DNA from: Mycobacterium sp.
Lineage (GTDB): Bacteria; Actinomycetota; Actinomycetes; Mycobacteriales; Mycobacteriaceae
Direction: 5' to 3'
DNA length: 33,349 nt
NCBI RefSeq assembly: GCF_019247635.1
Contig: NZ_JAFBAR010000110.1
Location: 1 to 33,349, forward strand
Shown: one piece after another, positions 1 to 9,907 of the stretch
Layout: each line of letters starts with the position of its first letter
Numbering within the stretch: the first letter of the stretch is position 1
Notes under the pieces: model-generated
Database searches by the model: none
Told to the model about the DNA's origin: nothing
What the model saw: only the letters and a program-made list of their open reading frames with translations
Position numbers and translations under genes: made by a program

Positions 1-900
1 GTCACCGGCATCGCTGGGCTCTCCGGGTTTTTCCACGATCCAGCCGCGCTGCCCCCGCACGCGGCCGCCGCGGACGTGGAACACCTGCACTGCCGCCTGC
101 AGCTCGTCGTCAGCGAACGCCATCACGTCGGCGTCGGTACCGTCGCCGAGCACCACGGCCTGCTTTTCCAGCGCACGTCTCAGCGCCGATAAGTCGTCTC
201 GCAGCCGCGCGGCCCGTTCGAAGTCGAGTTCGTCAGCCGCGGTGCTCATTTGCTGTTCCAGGCTGCGGGCGAACCGGTCGGTTTTGCCGGAGAGGAAGTC
301 GCAGAAATCCAGCACGATTTGCCGGTGCTGCTCGGCGCTGACCCGCGCCACGCACGGCGCCGAACACTTGTCGATGTAGCCGAGCAGACAGGGCCGGTCG
401 ATTTGGCTGTGCCGCTTGAACACTCCGGCCGAGCAGGTCCGCGCGGGAAAGACCCGGGTGAGCAGGTCTACGGTTTCGCGAATCGCCCAGGCGTGGGAGT
501 AGGGGCCGAAATAGCGCACACCTCGGCGCCGGGGGCCTCGGTACACCATCAGCCGGGGGAATTCCTCGTTGAGGGTGACCGCCAGCACGGGGTAGGACTT
601 GTCGTCGCGGTAGCGCACATTGAACCGCGGGTCGAATTCCTTGATCCAGTTGTATTCCAGTTGCAGAGCCTCGACCTCGGTGTTGACCACCGTCCACTCG
701 ACCTTGGCGGCTGTGGTCACCATCTGCCGCGTCCGCGGATGCAGGCCGGCGACGTCGGCGAAGTACGACGTCAGCCGGCTGCGCAAACTTTTGGCCTTGC
801 CGACATAGATGACCCGGCCGTGGGTGTCCCGGAATCGGTAGACGCCGGGCTCGACCGGGATGGACCCGGGCGCGGGGCGATACGTGGCGGGATCTGGCAC
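1..900 (-). CDS. uvrC: UvrABC excinuclease subunit C, N-terminal 300 residues (cut by window edge)
   Basis: UvrC makes the dual incisions around DNA lesions handed over by UvrA/UvrB in nucleotide excision repair. Reading from GTG at 900, the frame is open to base 1 with no stop and starts [19 protein letters not shown]. The GIY-YIG nuclease domain opens at once (GVY at residues 19-21, then [12 protein letters not shown] at about 31-42). A UVR (UvrB-binding) helix follows near residues 222-246 ([15 protein letters not shown]). The C-terminal RNase H-like nuclease and HhH domains lie outside the window. The start agrees with the M. tuberculosis protein as I remember it. The gene begins 35 bases after the stop of the upstream kinase gene on the same strand, so it may be co-transcribed with the phosphatase-kinase pair. 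That linkage is inference. Confidence 0.97.
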   Translation of the reverse strand, partial: MPDPATYRPAPGSIPVEPGVYRFRDTHGRVIYVGKAKSLRSRLTSYFADVAGLHPRTRQMVTTAAKVEWTVVNTEVEALQLEYNWIKEFDPRFNVRYRDDKSYPVLAVTLNEEFPRLMVYRGPRRRGVRYFGPYSHAWAIRETVDLLTRVFPARTCSAGVFKRHSQIDRPCLLGYIDKCSAPCVARVSAEQHRQIVLDFCDFLSGKTDRFARSLEQQMSTAADELDFERAARLRDDLSALRRALEKQAVVLGDGTDADVMAFADDELQAAVQVFHVRGGRVRGQRGWIVEKPGEPSDAGD

Positions 901-935
901 GTGTCCAGGCTAGTAGCCGCTAGAAATACTTCTGC

Positions 936-2429
936 TCAGGGCGTGCAACGGGATTTGTAGTAGGTGTCGGCGGTGGCTTTCAGGAGCAAACAGGTCTCCT
1001 CCCATTTGTCATTGGCTATGCGGTGCGCAGTTTGGCCAGCGGCGGCGGCGCCCAGTCCTATCAATAACAGCAGCGCTATCACGGCCGCTGCTACCCGCTG
1101 TCGTGGCAACTTCGACGGTTGTCCGGTTGCGGGATCGACCACCTTGAACTTCAGCACCGATTGGCCGATGCTCGCGCCCTTCCTACGCCGCCGGATCAAA
1201 TTCCACACCCCATACGCCAGAGCCGTCAGCCCCGCGACGACAATGCCCGTGGCGCCGATCCCCGAAACGTCCTGCTTGCACCATGTCCAGCGGACGACGC
1301 CCTCCGGGTACTCCCAGGAGCTGCACCTCGGTCCCGTCGTCTTGGCTGCAATGCCGTAGGCGATGCCGAAGACGACCAGGATCGGGATGATGTCGATGAG
1401 TCTGGCCACGGCGCGACGCGCCCGCGACACCGGGGGCACCGTCGTCAACCCTCGGCGCGAGTCCTTCGTCGGCGCGGCAGTGTCCGGCAATGACGTTGTG
1501 AACGCCAGGTGCGTCGGGGCGTCGGCGCGGCTCACCTTCGGAGTCGGCTCGGTATGTTGTTCAGGCACAACATGTTCCGTTGACTGAGTCGGCGTGTGAA
1601 CGTCGAGCTGTCGCACCGGCACGGCCAAGGCGGCTCGCGCCGCTTGGGCCAGGTCCTTCGTGGCGCCATACCTCTCCGCGGGGTCTTTGGCCATGCCTGT
1701 GGCGATCACCTCGTCGAACGCTTCAGGAACTCCTGTTCGGAGTGCGGAGGGCCGCGGAGGGGGCTTGGTCAGGTGTCCGACGATCTGCTGCTCGAGGCTG
1801 TCTCCGGGGAAGGGACGCTGCCCCGTCATTGCCTCATGCAGCACGCAGGCCAGCGCGTAGATGTCGGCACGGGCGTCGGCCTGGCCGGTGTTGAGCCGCT
1901 CCGGAGCCATGTAGGCCCAAGTGCCGATCGTGGCGCCGGTGCTCGTCAGCCCGGTTTCTCCCGCCGCGCGGGCGATGCCGAAGTCGATCAGATACGCGAA
2001 GTCATGCTCGCCGACCAGGATGTTGGACGGCTTGACGTCGCGGTGCACCAGGCCGATCTGGTGTGCGGCATCCAGCGCGTAAGCGATCTGCTCGACGACG
2101 CCGACCGCGCGTGCGGGCTCGAGCGGGCCGTCTTCCAAGAGATCTTCCAGATCGCGGCCTTTGATCAACCGCATGGTGACGTACAACCGGCGGTTGATCT
2201 CGCCGAAGTCGTAGACGGGTACGACGTGGGGTTCGTCCAGCCCTGCCGCCGCCCGCGCCTCGCGCCGGAACCGCTCCTGGAACACCCGGTCGTCGGCGAA
2301 GTTCGGCGGCAACACTTTGAGGGCCACTGTGCGACCCATGGTCGGGTCATAGGCACGCCACACTTCGCCCATGCCGCCGCGACCCAACAGCTCGATCAGT
2401 TGGTATCGCCCGAACGGCGTTCCGTCCAT
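936..2429 (-). CDS. Ser/Thr protein kinase with C-terminal RDD membrane domain
   Basis: Predicted membrane-anchored eukaryotic-type kinase of 497 aa from ATG 2429 (MDGTPFGRYQLIELLGRGG). A GTG at 2504 would add 25 residues with no family similarity. In 497-aa numbering: glycine loop GRGGMGEV about 16-23, VALK lysine K38, HRDVKPSN with catalytic D131, DFG D149, activation loop rich in Thr (TSTGATIGT), then APE. All catalytic motifs are intact. After a Pro/Thr-rich linker (about 265-335) comes an RDD-type membrane domain: ARLID at about 342-346, three hydrophobic segments (about 345-363, 388-410, 445-467) and the cytoplasmic motif KGASIGQSVLKFKVVD. Four Cys (C369, C384, C480, C495) fall in predicted outer loops and tail, which suggests two disulfides. 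The kinase half resembles the PknD/PknE group, but those carry other sensors. I recall no kinase at this site in M. tuberculosis. It lies 146 bp downstream of the PP2C gene on the same strand. Confidence 0.93.
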   Translation of the reverse strand: MDGTPFGRYQLIELLGRGGMGEVWRAYDPTMGRTVALKVLPPNFADDRVFQERFRREARAAAGLDEPHVVPVYDFGEINRRLYVTMRLIKGRDLEDLLEDGPLEPARAVGVVEQIAYALDAAHQIGLVHRDVKPSNILVGEHDFAYLIDFGIARAAGETGLTSTGATIGTWAYMAPERLNTGQADARADIYALACVLHEAMTGQRPFPGDSLEQQIVGHLTKPPPRPSALRTGVPEAFDEVIATGMAKDPAERYGATKDLAQAARAALAVPVRQLDVHTPTQSTEHVVPEQHTEPTPKVSRADAPTHLAFTTSLPDTAAPTKDSRRGLTTVPPVSRARRAVARLIDIIPILVVFGIAYGIAAKTTGPRCSSWEYPEGVVRWTWCKQDVSGIGATGIVVAGLTALAYGVWNLIRRRRKGASIGQSVLKFKVVDPATGQPSKLPRQRVAAAVIALLLLIGLGAAAAGQTAHRIANDKWEETCLLLKATADTYYKSRCTP

Positions 2430-2575
2430 GGGTCGGGATGCTAACAGCGGACCAATGCCTTGTCCGTCGAACAGGCGTGAGGATTCACCTTGACCGGCGG
2501 GCACCCGAGGCGGCCGGTACGGGTCAATCCTGTTCTGCCGCTTGAATATTCGTCTTAAAGAGGTGGCGATTCGCG

Positions 2576-4513
2576 TCAGAACGCTGGCAGCTGGTCCACT
2601 CGATTGTTGGTGTCATCGGCGACGTAGACCCTGCCGCCGGGGTCCACCGCGACACCCGTCAGGGTGCCGAGACTGGAGGCCACAGGCAGCACCGTCTGAG
2701 ACGCCGCGCCGGACGGCAGCTTCACGACCCGGTGGTTACTGGAGTCACCGACGTAGACGTTGCCGGCGGCATCCACCGCGACCCCTTCGGGATGCTTGAG
2801 ATCGGTGAAGGGCAACACCTCCGGGTTGCTGGACCCGAGCGCCAGTTTCCATACCCGGTCCTTGTCCTGGTCGACGACGTAGACGACGCCGCCGGCGCTG
2901 ACCGCCACACCGTAGGGATGATCCAGCTCGGTGAAGGGCAGCACCTTCGCGGTGTCGGAACCCGAAGTAAGTGTCAGAACCCGGTCGTTCCCCGTGTCAG
3001 CCACGTAGACGCTTCCGGTGGCGTCGACGGCAATGCCGGCCGGGTGTTTGAGCCCGTTGCCGCCTGGCTTTCCAAACTGCAGCTCGCTCTGTTTGCTTGT
3101 CCCCGGGGCCAGCTCCAGCTCCAGCACCCGACCATCGCCCGACGCATCGGTGACGTACACGTTCCCGGACCCGTCCACCGCGATGCCGTAAGGATCCTTC
3201 AGGTCCGTGAACGGGAGCTTGCTCGCGGTGTTCGATCCCGGTGTCCACTTCATGACCCGCGCGTTGTCGCCGTCGACGACATAGACGTTGCCGGCGTTGT
3301 CCACCGCCACCCCCTTGGGGTGTTTGAGGTCGCCGAAGGGCAAGACGGCCAGCGTCGGCCCCGGTGACAGCGTTGACCGCGTGGACGAAGGCGGCACGGA
3401 CTGGGCGGCCGAGGTTGGGGAGGCGGCTGGCGCCGGGGGCGTAGGCGAATGCGACCCCAGGAGCAGGTAGCCGACGACCCCGCCGGCCGCCAGCAGCACG
3501 ACAGCCAACGCGATCAAGGCCCACATGCCTCCGCGGCGTCGGCGAGGTGGCTCGGGCGGCAGAGACATTGGTGGCGGAGGCGGCGGTGGCGGTGCGCCGA
3601 CCGGAGGGGGCGTACGACGCGGAGCGGGCGGCTGGTCGAGTGGAATGCGTTGTGTCGGAGCCAGACTCGTGTTGGCGGCGGTGGGCGCCGACACCGGCAC
3701 GTCGGGCACGGTCGCTTCGGCGCTCGCGGGCGGCTGGCCGACGAAGGTGGGCGCCGGGCCGGGCGGGGGGCCGCCCGCTTGCGCGGCGTAGGCGACCACC
3801 GCGGTGATGTTGTCGTGTCCTCCCGCCTGGTTGGCGGCGTCGATCAACACGCGGCAGGCGTCGGCCGGGTCTGGGTGTTCGTTGAGAATCGCGGCCAGCG
3901 TCGCGTCGTCGACGAGACCGTGTAAACCGTCGCTGCACAACAGGATTCGGTCACCCGGCTGTAAGTCGAACGCATTGAAATCGGGCTTTGCGGGCGGCGT
4001 CATCAGCACGTGACGGGTCACCACCGAACGATTGGGGTGGTGCGCGGCCTCCTCCGCGCTGAGCTCGCCGGCATCCATCACCGCCTGCACGATGGTGTGG
4101 TCGCTGGTCAGCCGCTGCACCTGGCGGTCTCGGTACAGATAGGCGCGGCTGTCACCGAGGTGAGCGATCACCGCGCGCGAATCCCCGATAAGCGCGGCGA
4201 CAAGGGTTGTGTCGGCGCTACCGAGGTTGGCATCGCTGCGGCTGCGGGTGTACAGATCGGTGCACATCTCGACGACCGCGTGGCCCAGCCGTTCGGGCGC
4301 CTGCGGATCCCGGAAGTCCACGCCATTGAAGTGGCGCGCCACGTACGACGGCAGCATGTCGACCACCAGTCCGGCGGCCAGATCGCCGTGGCTGGTGCTG
4401 CCGACGCCGTCGGCAACCATGTAGAGCCGGAGCGCCGCGTCTGCGCCCCATCGGTCGTCGTTGCGGGATCTCTTGCGCCCGACGTCGCTTAGCCCTGCAT
4501 AGGGGACGGCCAT
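2576..4513 (-). CDS. PP2C-family Ser/Thr phosphatase - transmembrane - six-bladed NHL propeller fusion
   Basis: 645 aa. Residues 1-245 are a PP2C (PPM) phosphatase with the metal-binding motifs in order: SDVGRKRSRNDD (9-20), DGVG (35-38), LGDSRAYL (119-126), SDHT (137-140), CSDGLHGLVDD (193-203) and GGHDNIT (231-237, D234). It should be an active Mn/Mg-dependent phosphatase. A Pro-rich linker (about 248-325, including a Pro run) and basic RRRR lead into one membrane helix (about 330-353). A second low-complexity Pro/Ser linker (about 355-388) leads to six NHL-type blades with the pattern HPxGVAVDxxGNVYVxD at about 398, 440, 490, 532, 574 and 618. The propeller would lie outside the membrane. 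M. tuberculosis PknD has kinase-TM-NHL, so this is the phosphatase counterpart of that layout; PstP has no propeller. ATG 4513 follows a possible 20-codon upstream ORF. It is probably the head of the phosphatase-kinase(-uvrC) unit. Confidence 0.94.
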   Translation of the reverse strand: MAVPYAGLSDVGRKRSRNDDRWGADAALRLYMVADGVGSTSHGDLAAGLVVDMLPSYVARHFNGVDFRDPQAPERLGHAVVEMCTDLYTRSRSDANLGSADTTLVAALIGDSRAVIAHLGDSRAYLYRDRQVQRLTSDHTIVQAVMDAGELSAEEAAHHPNRSVVTRHVLMTPPAKPDFNAFDLQPGDRILLCSDGLHGLVDDATLAAILNEHPDPADACRVLIDAANQAGGHDNITAVVAYAAQAGGPPPGPAPTFVGQPPASAEATVPDVPVSAPTAANTSLAPTQRIPLDQPPAPRRTPPPVGAPPPPPPPPMSLPPEPPRRRRGGMWALIALAVVLLAAGGVVGYLLLGSHSPTPPAPAASPTSAAQSVPPSSTRSTLSPGPTLAVLPFGDLKHPKGVAVDNAGNVYVVDGDNARVMKWTPGSNTASKLPFTDLKDPYGIAVDGSGNVYVTDASGDGRVLELELAPGTSKQSELQFGKPGGNGLKHPAGIAVDATGSVYVADTGNDRVLTLTSGSDTAKVLPFTELDHPYGVAVSAGGVVYVVDQDKDRVWKLALGSSNPEVLPFTDLKHPEGVAVDAAGNVYVGDSSNHRVVKLPSGAASQTVLPVASSLGTLTGVAVDPGGRVYVADDTNNRVDQLPAF

Positions 4514-4515
4514 GG

Positions 4516-4578
4516 CTATATCGCCTCGATTAGCACGCGGGCTCCTGCCCGGACGTCCGCGGCCTCGATGTCAGACAT
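4516..4578 (-). CDS. possible 20-codon upstream ORF / leader peptide before the phosphatase gene
   Basis: On the minus strand a strong Shine-Dalgarno-like GGGAGGTGG sits just before ATG 4578. The frame reads MSDIEAADVRAGARVLIEAI and stops at TAG 4518-4516. The phosphatase ATG (4513) lies two bases after that stop. The ribosome-binding signal is better than anything directly ahead of the phosphatase ATG itself, so translational coupling through this short frame is plausible. There is no recognisable family. It could instead be the decayed 5' end of a longer gene. The call is inferred from the layout only. Confidence 0.4.
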   Translation of the reverse strand: MSDIEAADVRAGARVLIEAI

Positions 4579-4721
4579 TCGCCACCTCCCACAAGTTGTC
4601 CAGGCGAGCCTACTGCCGGATGACCGTCGTCACGTCCCCAATACCACGGCGCGTTGCTCGACCGGTTGCTGGGCCATCGGCCGCGGACCGCGCCTGCCTT
4701 CGGTCCCGTTGCGAAGGAGGG

Positions 4722-4750
4722 GTCACAATTCGACGTATGTAGGTTAAAAT
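4722..4750 (+). promoter_or_regulatory. candidate sigma-A promoter for the PE_PGRS protease gene
   Basis: GTCACA (4722-4727) and TAAAAT (4745-4750) are separated by exactly 17 bases. Four of six bases match the -35 consensus and the -10 fits TANNNT. This would give a 5' leader of roughly 40 bases that contains the GGAGGGGG ribosome-binding site ahead of ATG 4798. It is a pattern match only. Confidence 0.4.
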
Positions 4751-4797
4751 CCCCCGCACAGGACACCTCGGCTGCGCGGCCTCCCGGAGGGGGACAG

Positions 4798-6492
4798 ATG
4801 TCATTTGTGATTGCGACTCCCGAAACTATGACGACTGCGGCCACCAACATCGCGGGCATCGGTTCGTTGCTGACGACGGCCAACAAGTCGGCGGCAGCCT
4901 CCACCACCGGAGTAGTGGCCGCCGCCGGCGATGAGGTGTCGGCGGCGGTCGCATCGTTTTTCTCCAACCACGCCGAGCTGTATCAGGCGCTCGGCGCTCA
5001 GGCGGCGGCGTTCAACACCCAGTTCGCACAGGCACTGACGGGTGCCGGGGGCGCGTACGCGGCGGCCGAGGCGGCCAGCACCTCGCCCTTGGAGGCCCTG
5101 GAACAGGATGTCCTGACGATCGTCAATCTCCCCACCAACCTGCTGATCGGGCGCCCTTTGATCGGCGCCGGCGCCGATGGCAGCACCAACGCGCAAGGGG
5201 TCGGCACCCCCGGGGGCGCCGGTGGGCTGTTGATCGGCGATGGTGGTCGCGGCGGGGACAGCATCGCCTCCGGTGTGCCCGGCGGCGCGGGCGGTTCGGC
5301 CGGTCTGATCGGCGCCGGCGGCAGCGGCGGGATGGGCGGCCTGGGTGCGACCGGCGGCGCGGGCGGCACCGGCGGGTTGCTATCTGGCAACGGCGGTCCC
5401 GGCGGCATCGGAGGGCCGTTCAGCACCGGCGGCGTCGGCGGCAACGCGATGTTCTTCGGCGCCGGCGGACCCGGCGGGCTGGGCGGGGAACTCGGGGGCA
5501 CCGGCGGAGCCGGCGGCCGCGGCGGATTGCTGATCGGCAACGGTGGCCCGGGCGGTCAAGGCGGGGTTTCCGGCGGGCCCGGTGGCGTCGCGGGTGGCCA
5601 AGGCGGGGCCGGCGGCGGCGCCACCCTGGGCGTTCAGGGGGCGACCGGCCCGAGTGGCGGTGAACCCACCATCCCGGTGACGGTGGATCAGAACATAAAC
5701 CGGCCGTTCGTCAACGTGTCCATCGGCGGCGGGCCGACCTCGCAATTGGTGCTCGACACCGGCTCCGAAGGTCTTGTGGTCCCGCCGCAAGACGTCAATT
5801 TCACCTCATTGGGCCCAATCACCGGGTCGAGCCAAGTCACTTACGGCAATTCGTCGAATTCCGTCACCGAAACCTACAACACGTATTCGACAACAGTGAA
5901 TTTCGGAAATGGAATCATTACCACTCGACCGACTACCATCGCGGTGGTCACCTCCGTGTCGCAGACGATAGGTGGTGTCACCACAAACCTGCCTGCCTCG
6001 CAGGGACTCGCCGTGCTGGGCGTCGGCGCGAATCCTCTTGGTGGACAGACTCCCAGTATCAGCCCGGTGGAAAACCTGCCCGGCACGCTCGATGAGGGTC
6101 TGCTATTCGACGAGCCCACCGGCAACGTGGAGTTCGGCGCCAACCCGCTTAGCTACTACGCCACAACAAGCGGAGCGCCGGCTGGCACCTTGCAGGTAGT
6201 GGTCAACGGCTCGAATAACGTCGTCAGTCCCGGATTACTTGATTCCGGTGGACTTTGGGGAACTGTCCCGAGTTCGTTCGGGTATGCGTCGGGCACCTAC
6301 GTGCCGTCTGGAACGACTTTTCAGGTCTACAACTCCAACGGAGACGGGTTGTATACGGAGACGATCGGTTCGGCCCCCGATGCCCCGAATGTTGTCAGCG
6401 GAGCGGTCTTCAACTCCGGGAATTCTCCCTTCGAGTCCATACCCATCTACCTGCAGTACGGCGGCTCCGGGACCTTCTACTTCGACAACTGA
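4798..6492 (+). CDS. PE_PGRS protein with C-terminal aspartic protease domain (PecA/PE26-like)
   Basis: 564 aa from ATG 4798, chosen because the PE motif MSFVIATPETM starts there after GGAGGGGGACAG; the longer upstream reading has no family support. Residues 1 to about 95 are a PE domain with the type VII secretion signal YxxxE (Y87-E91). A short PGRS stretch of GGxGG repeats occupies about 138-290. The C-terminal domain (about 300-564) is pepsin-like, with two active-site motifs: DTGS at D320 and DSGG at D482. The family example known to me is M. marinum PecA, a PE_PGRS aspartic protease that cleaves surface PE proteins including itself. A similar role at the cell surface after ESX-5 export is inference. 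The gene is divergent from the phosphatase gene and shares a 284-bp upstream region with it. A 46-base copy of its 3' end occurs 409 bp downstream. Confidence 0.93.
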   Translation: MSFVIATPETMTTAATNIAGIGSLLTTANKSAAASTTGVVAAAGDEVSAAVASFFSNHAELYQALGAQAAAFNTQFAQALTGAGGAYAAAEAASTSPLEALEQDVLTIVNLPTNLLIGRPLIGAGADGSTNAQGVGTPGGAGGLLIGDGGRGGDSIASGVPGGAGGSAGLIGAGGSGGMGGLGATGGAGGTGGLLSGNGGPGGIGGPFSTGGVGGNAMFFGAGGPGGLGGELGGTGGAGGRGGLLIGNGGPGGQGGVSGGPGGVAGGQGGAGGGATLGVQGATGPSGGEPTIPVTVDQNINRPFVNVSIGGGPTSQLVLDTGSEGLVVPPQDVNFTSLGPITGSSQVTYGNSSNSVTETYNTYSTTVNFGNGIITTRPTTIAVVTSVSQTIGGVTTNLPASQGLAVLGVGANPLGGQTPSISPVENLPGTLDEGLLFDEPTGNVEFGANPLSYYATTSGAPAGTLQVVVNGSNNVVSPGLLDSGGLWGTVPSSFGYASGTYVPSGTTFQVYNSNGDGLYTETIGSAPDAPNVVSGAVFNSGNSPFESIPIYLQYGGSGTFYFDN

Positions 6493-6508
6493 CCCGGCGC
6501 CGGCAGGT
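6463..6508 (+). repeat. direct repeat copy A: last codons, stop and 3' flank of the PE protease gene
   Basis: These 46 bases cover the codons for the terminal GSGTFYFDN, the stop and 16 bases beyond. They match 6872-6917 at 38 of 46 positions by hand alignment, with an offset of 409 bp. Confidence 0.6.
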
Positions 6509-6885
6509 GCGGAGGTTGTACGCAGTTACCTTCGCCCCATGAGGCTCTGTAGCGGCACGCAGTGGTTTTGTCCGGCTTTCAGCGACACTGCCGTGGCCGC
6601 TAGGTGTGGGACGGTTCGCCAGCGTAACGGCACTGCGATTCGGAAGCCGATTTTTCGCAGTGGCGATACGCTCGCGGTCCGGGATTGCCGGCCGGCCGCG
6701 CACAGCCGGCTGGCCGCGCAGGGCGGGTCGGCCGCGCACAGGCAGGGCGGGTCGGCCAGTCGCGCGTAGGCGGGCAAAAAGGATGCCACTCCTGAGCTGA
6801 GACCGATGTGACAGAGGGATCAGCCGCGAGCCCGGCCGATTCACCGCCCGCGCGACACCAAATTGAGCCCAGGCAACGGGACGTT
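6493..6885. other. intergenic region between two convergent genes, with short GC-rich repeats
   Basis: I see no convincing gene here. A 24-bp period repeat carries GCAGGGCGGGTCGGCC at 6718-6733 and 6742-6757, next to GGCCGCGCACAG words. A second stretch resembling the 3' end of the PE protease gene begins at 6872. Long frames on both strands through the repeat translate to low-complexity Arg/Pro/Ala peptides and look spurious. Confidence 0.6.
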
Positions 6886-9124
<2,239 letters not shown>

Positions 9125-9181
9125 CGTTCGCTTCCTGGCCGTTGGTTGTTGTTCTCAGTATGAACCACACCGGGGCCAGTG

Positions 9182-9385
9182 TTATTGCCGTGGCTTATTC
9201 AGCGGGATACTCGCGGGCCGATCTCTAGCCTGCGGCTGGGCCCGACCGAGTCTGCGTCCAGCGCGTGAAACCTTGGCGAAACGCGATCTGTACGCAGGCT
9301 CGATGCCATGACCGCAGACTCGATGCGGATGCCCGGCGCCTCGCAGGTCTGCAGCAACCACCCGCTCGACGGGTGGAACCGTCAT
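9182..9385 (-). pseudogene. degenerate duplicate of the ribA2 leader and start (67-codon frame)
   Basis: The ribA2 start region (GTCATCGTTYGCTTCCTGGC on the plus strand at 9120-9140) recurs at 9381-9401, 20 of 21 bases alike, including the ribosome-binding site and ATGACG. The frame then reads MTVPPVERVVAADL, against ribA2 [14 protein letters not shown]; the shared GTCGARCGGGYGGTTGC shows that the copy reaches into the coding sequence. Similarity fades after about 45 bases and the frame ends at 9182 without further RibA resemblance. It could be translated as a 67-aa peptide, but I read it as a duplication scar. Confidence 0.5.
9199..9211. repeat. leader box TCAGCGGGATACT, copy near ribA2
   Basis: This 13-base word is identical to 9408-9420. 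In both places it lies upstream (minus strand) of the duplicated ribosome-binding/start segment: 59 bases away here and 6 bases away in the other copy. It extends the ribA2 leader duplication. Confidence 0.5.
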
Positions 9386-9445
9386 CGTTTGCTTCCTGGC
9401 CTCCAGGTCAGCGGGATACTGAGCGCGCCCGCAAGCTCGGGAGAT

Positions 9446-9907
9446 CTAATCGTCGTGGAGCAAGCCCTGGCAGGTGGCGTCGTACACAAAGGGCACCGGC
9501 GGTCCGGCCGCCCGCTTGTTGGCATCGTCGTACGGCACGACTTGGCCGGTGATCGTGTAGGTGTTGGCGCTCCTGCTGGCCTGCGCGTCACCACCGAGCG
9601 GGACGCTTTCGTTCAGGCTCTGACCGGGATCGAACAGGTAGTCCTTTCCATAGGAGATATCAACCTTGGTGACCTTGCCGCTCTTGTCGATCGCGACGAT
9701 GTAAGAGACGGAGTTGGTGAAATGGATGGTGATGTTGCCGCCGTCGTTGTCGCATTTGAGGTTGCCGACGACCGACTGGGGTGGGGTGATGTCCTGGCCA
9801 TTGAGGACGATCTGGTAGCCGGCATCGGCGTGGGCGCGGGGTGCCACGAGGCTGACGACGGCCAAGCCCAAGGCGGCTGCCGTGGCCCCCACGAGTGATC
9901 GCCTCAT
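9446..9907 (-). CDS. secreted LpqH (19-kDa antigen)-family protein without a lipobox
   Basis: 153 aa from ATG 9907. A Sec signal peptide (about 1-27: MRR, hydrophobic core, APRAHA then DA) has no cysteine, so this should be a secreted protein rather than a lipoprotein. The mature part follows the mycobacterial 19-kDa antigen pattern: VVGNLKCDNDGGNITIHF, then YTITGQVVPYDD and VPFVYDATCQG. C52 and C146 form the family's expected disulfide pair. Function unknown; LpqH itself is a surface glycolipoprotein and immune ligand. The start overlaps the ribC stop by 4 bp (ATGA), which puts it inside the riboflavin operon, where I remember the unrelated Rv1413/Rv1414 in M. tuberculosis. The family call is by pattern and moderately sure. 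Confidence 0.8.
   Translation of the reverse strand: MRRSLVGATAAALGLAVVSLVAPRAHADAGYQIVLNGQDITPPQSVVGNLKCDNDGGNITIHFTNSVSYIVAIDKSGKVTKVDISYGKDYLFDPGQSLNESVPLGGDAQASRSANTYTITGQVVPYDDANKRAAGPPVPFVYDATCQGLLHDD

Noticed and set aside
233..697. Long frames antisense to or overlapping uvrC
   Set aside because: Low-complexity Arg/Gly/Pro peptides in other frames of a clear uvrC coding region; a product of high GC.
4530..4967. 145-codon frame opposite the PE gene start
   Set aside because: It lies antisense to the well-supported PE domain and runs through the divergent promoter region.
9125..9211. FMN riboswitch in the ribA2 leader
   Set aside because: None of the conserved RFN elements was recognised in this short leader.
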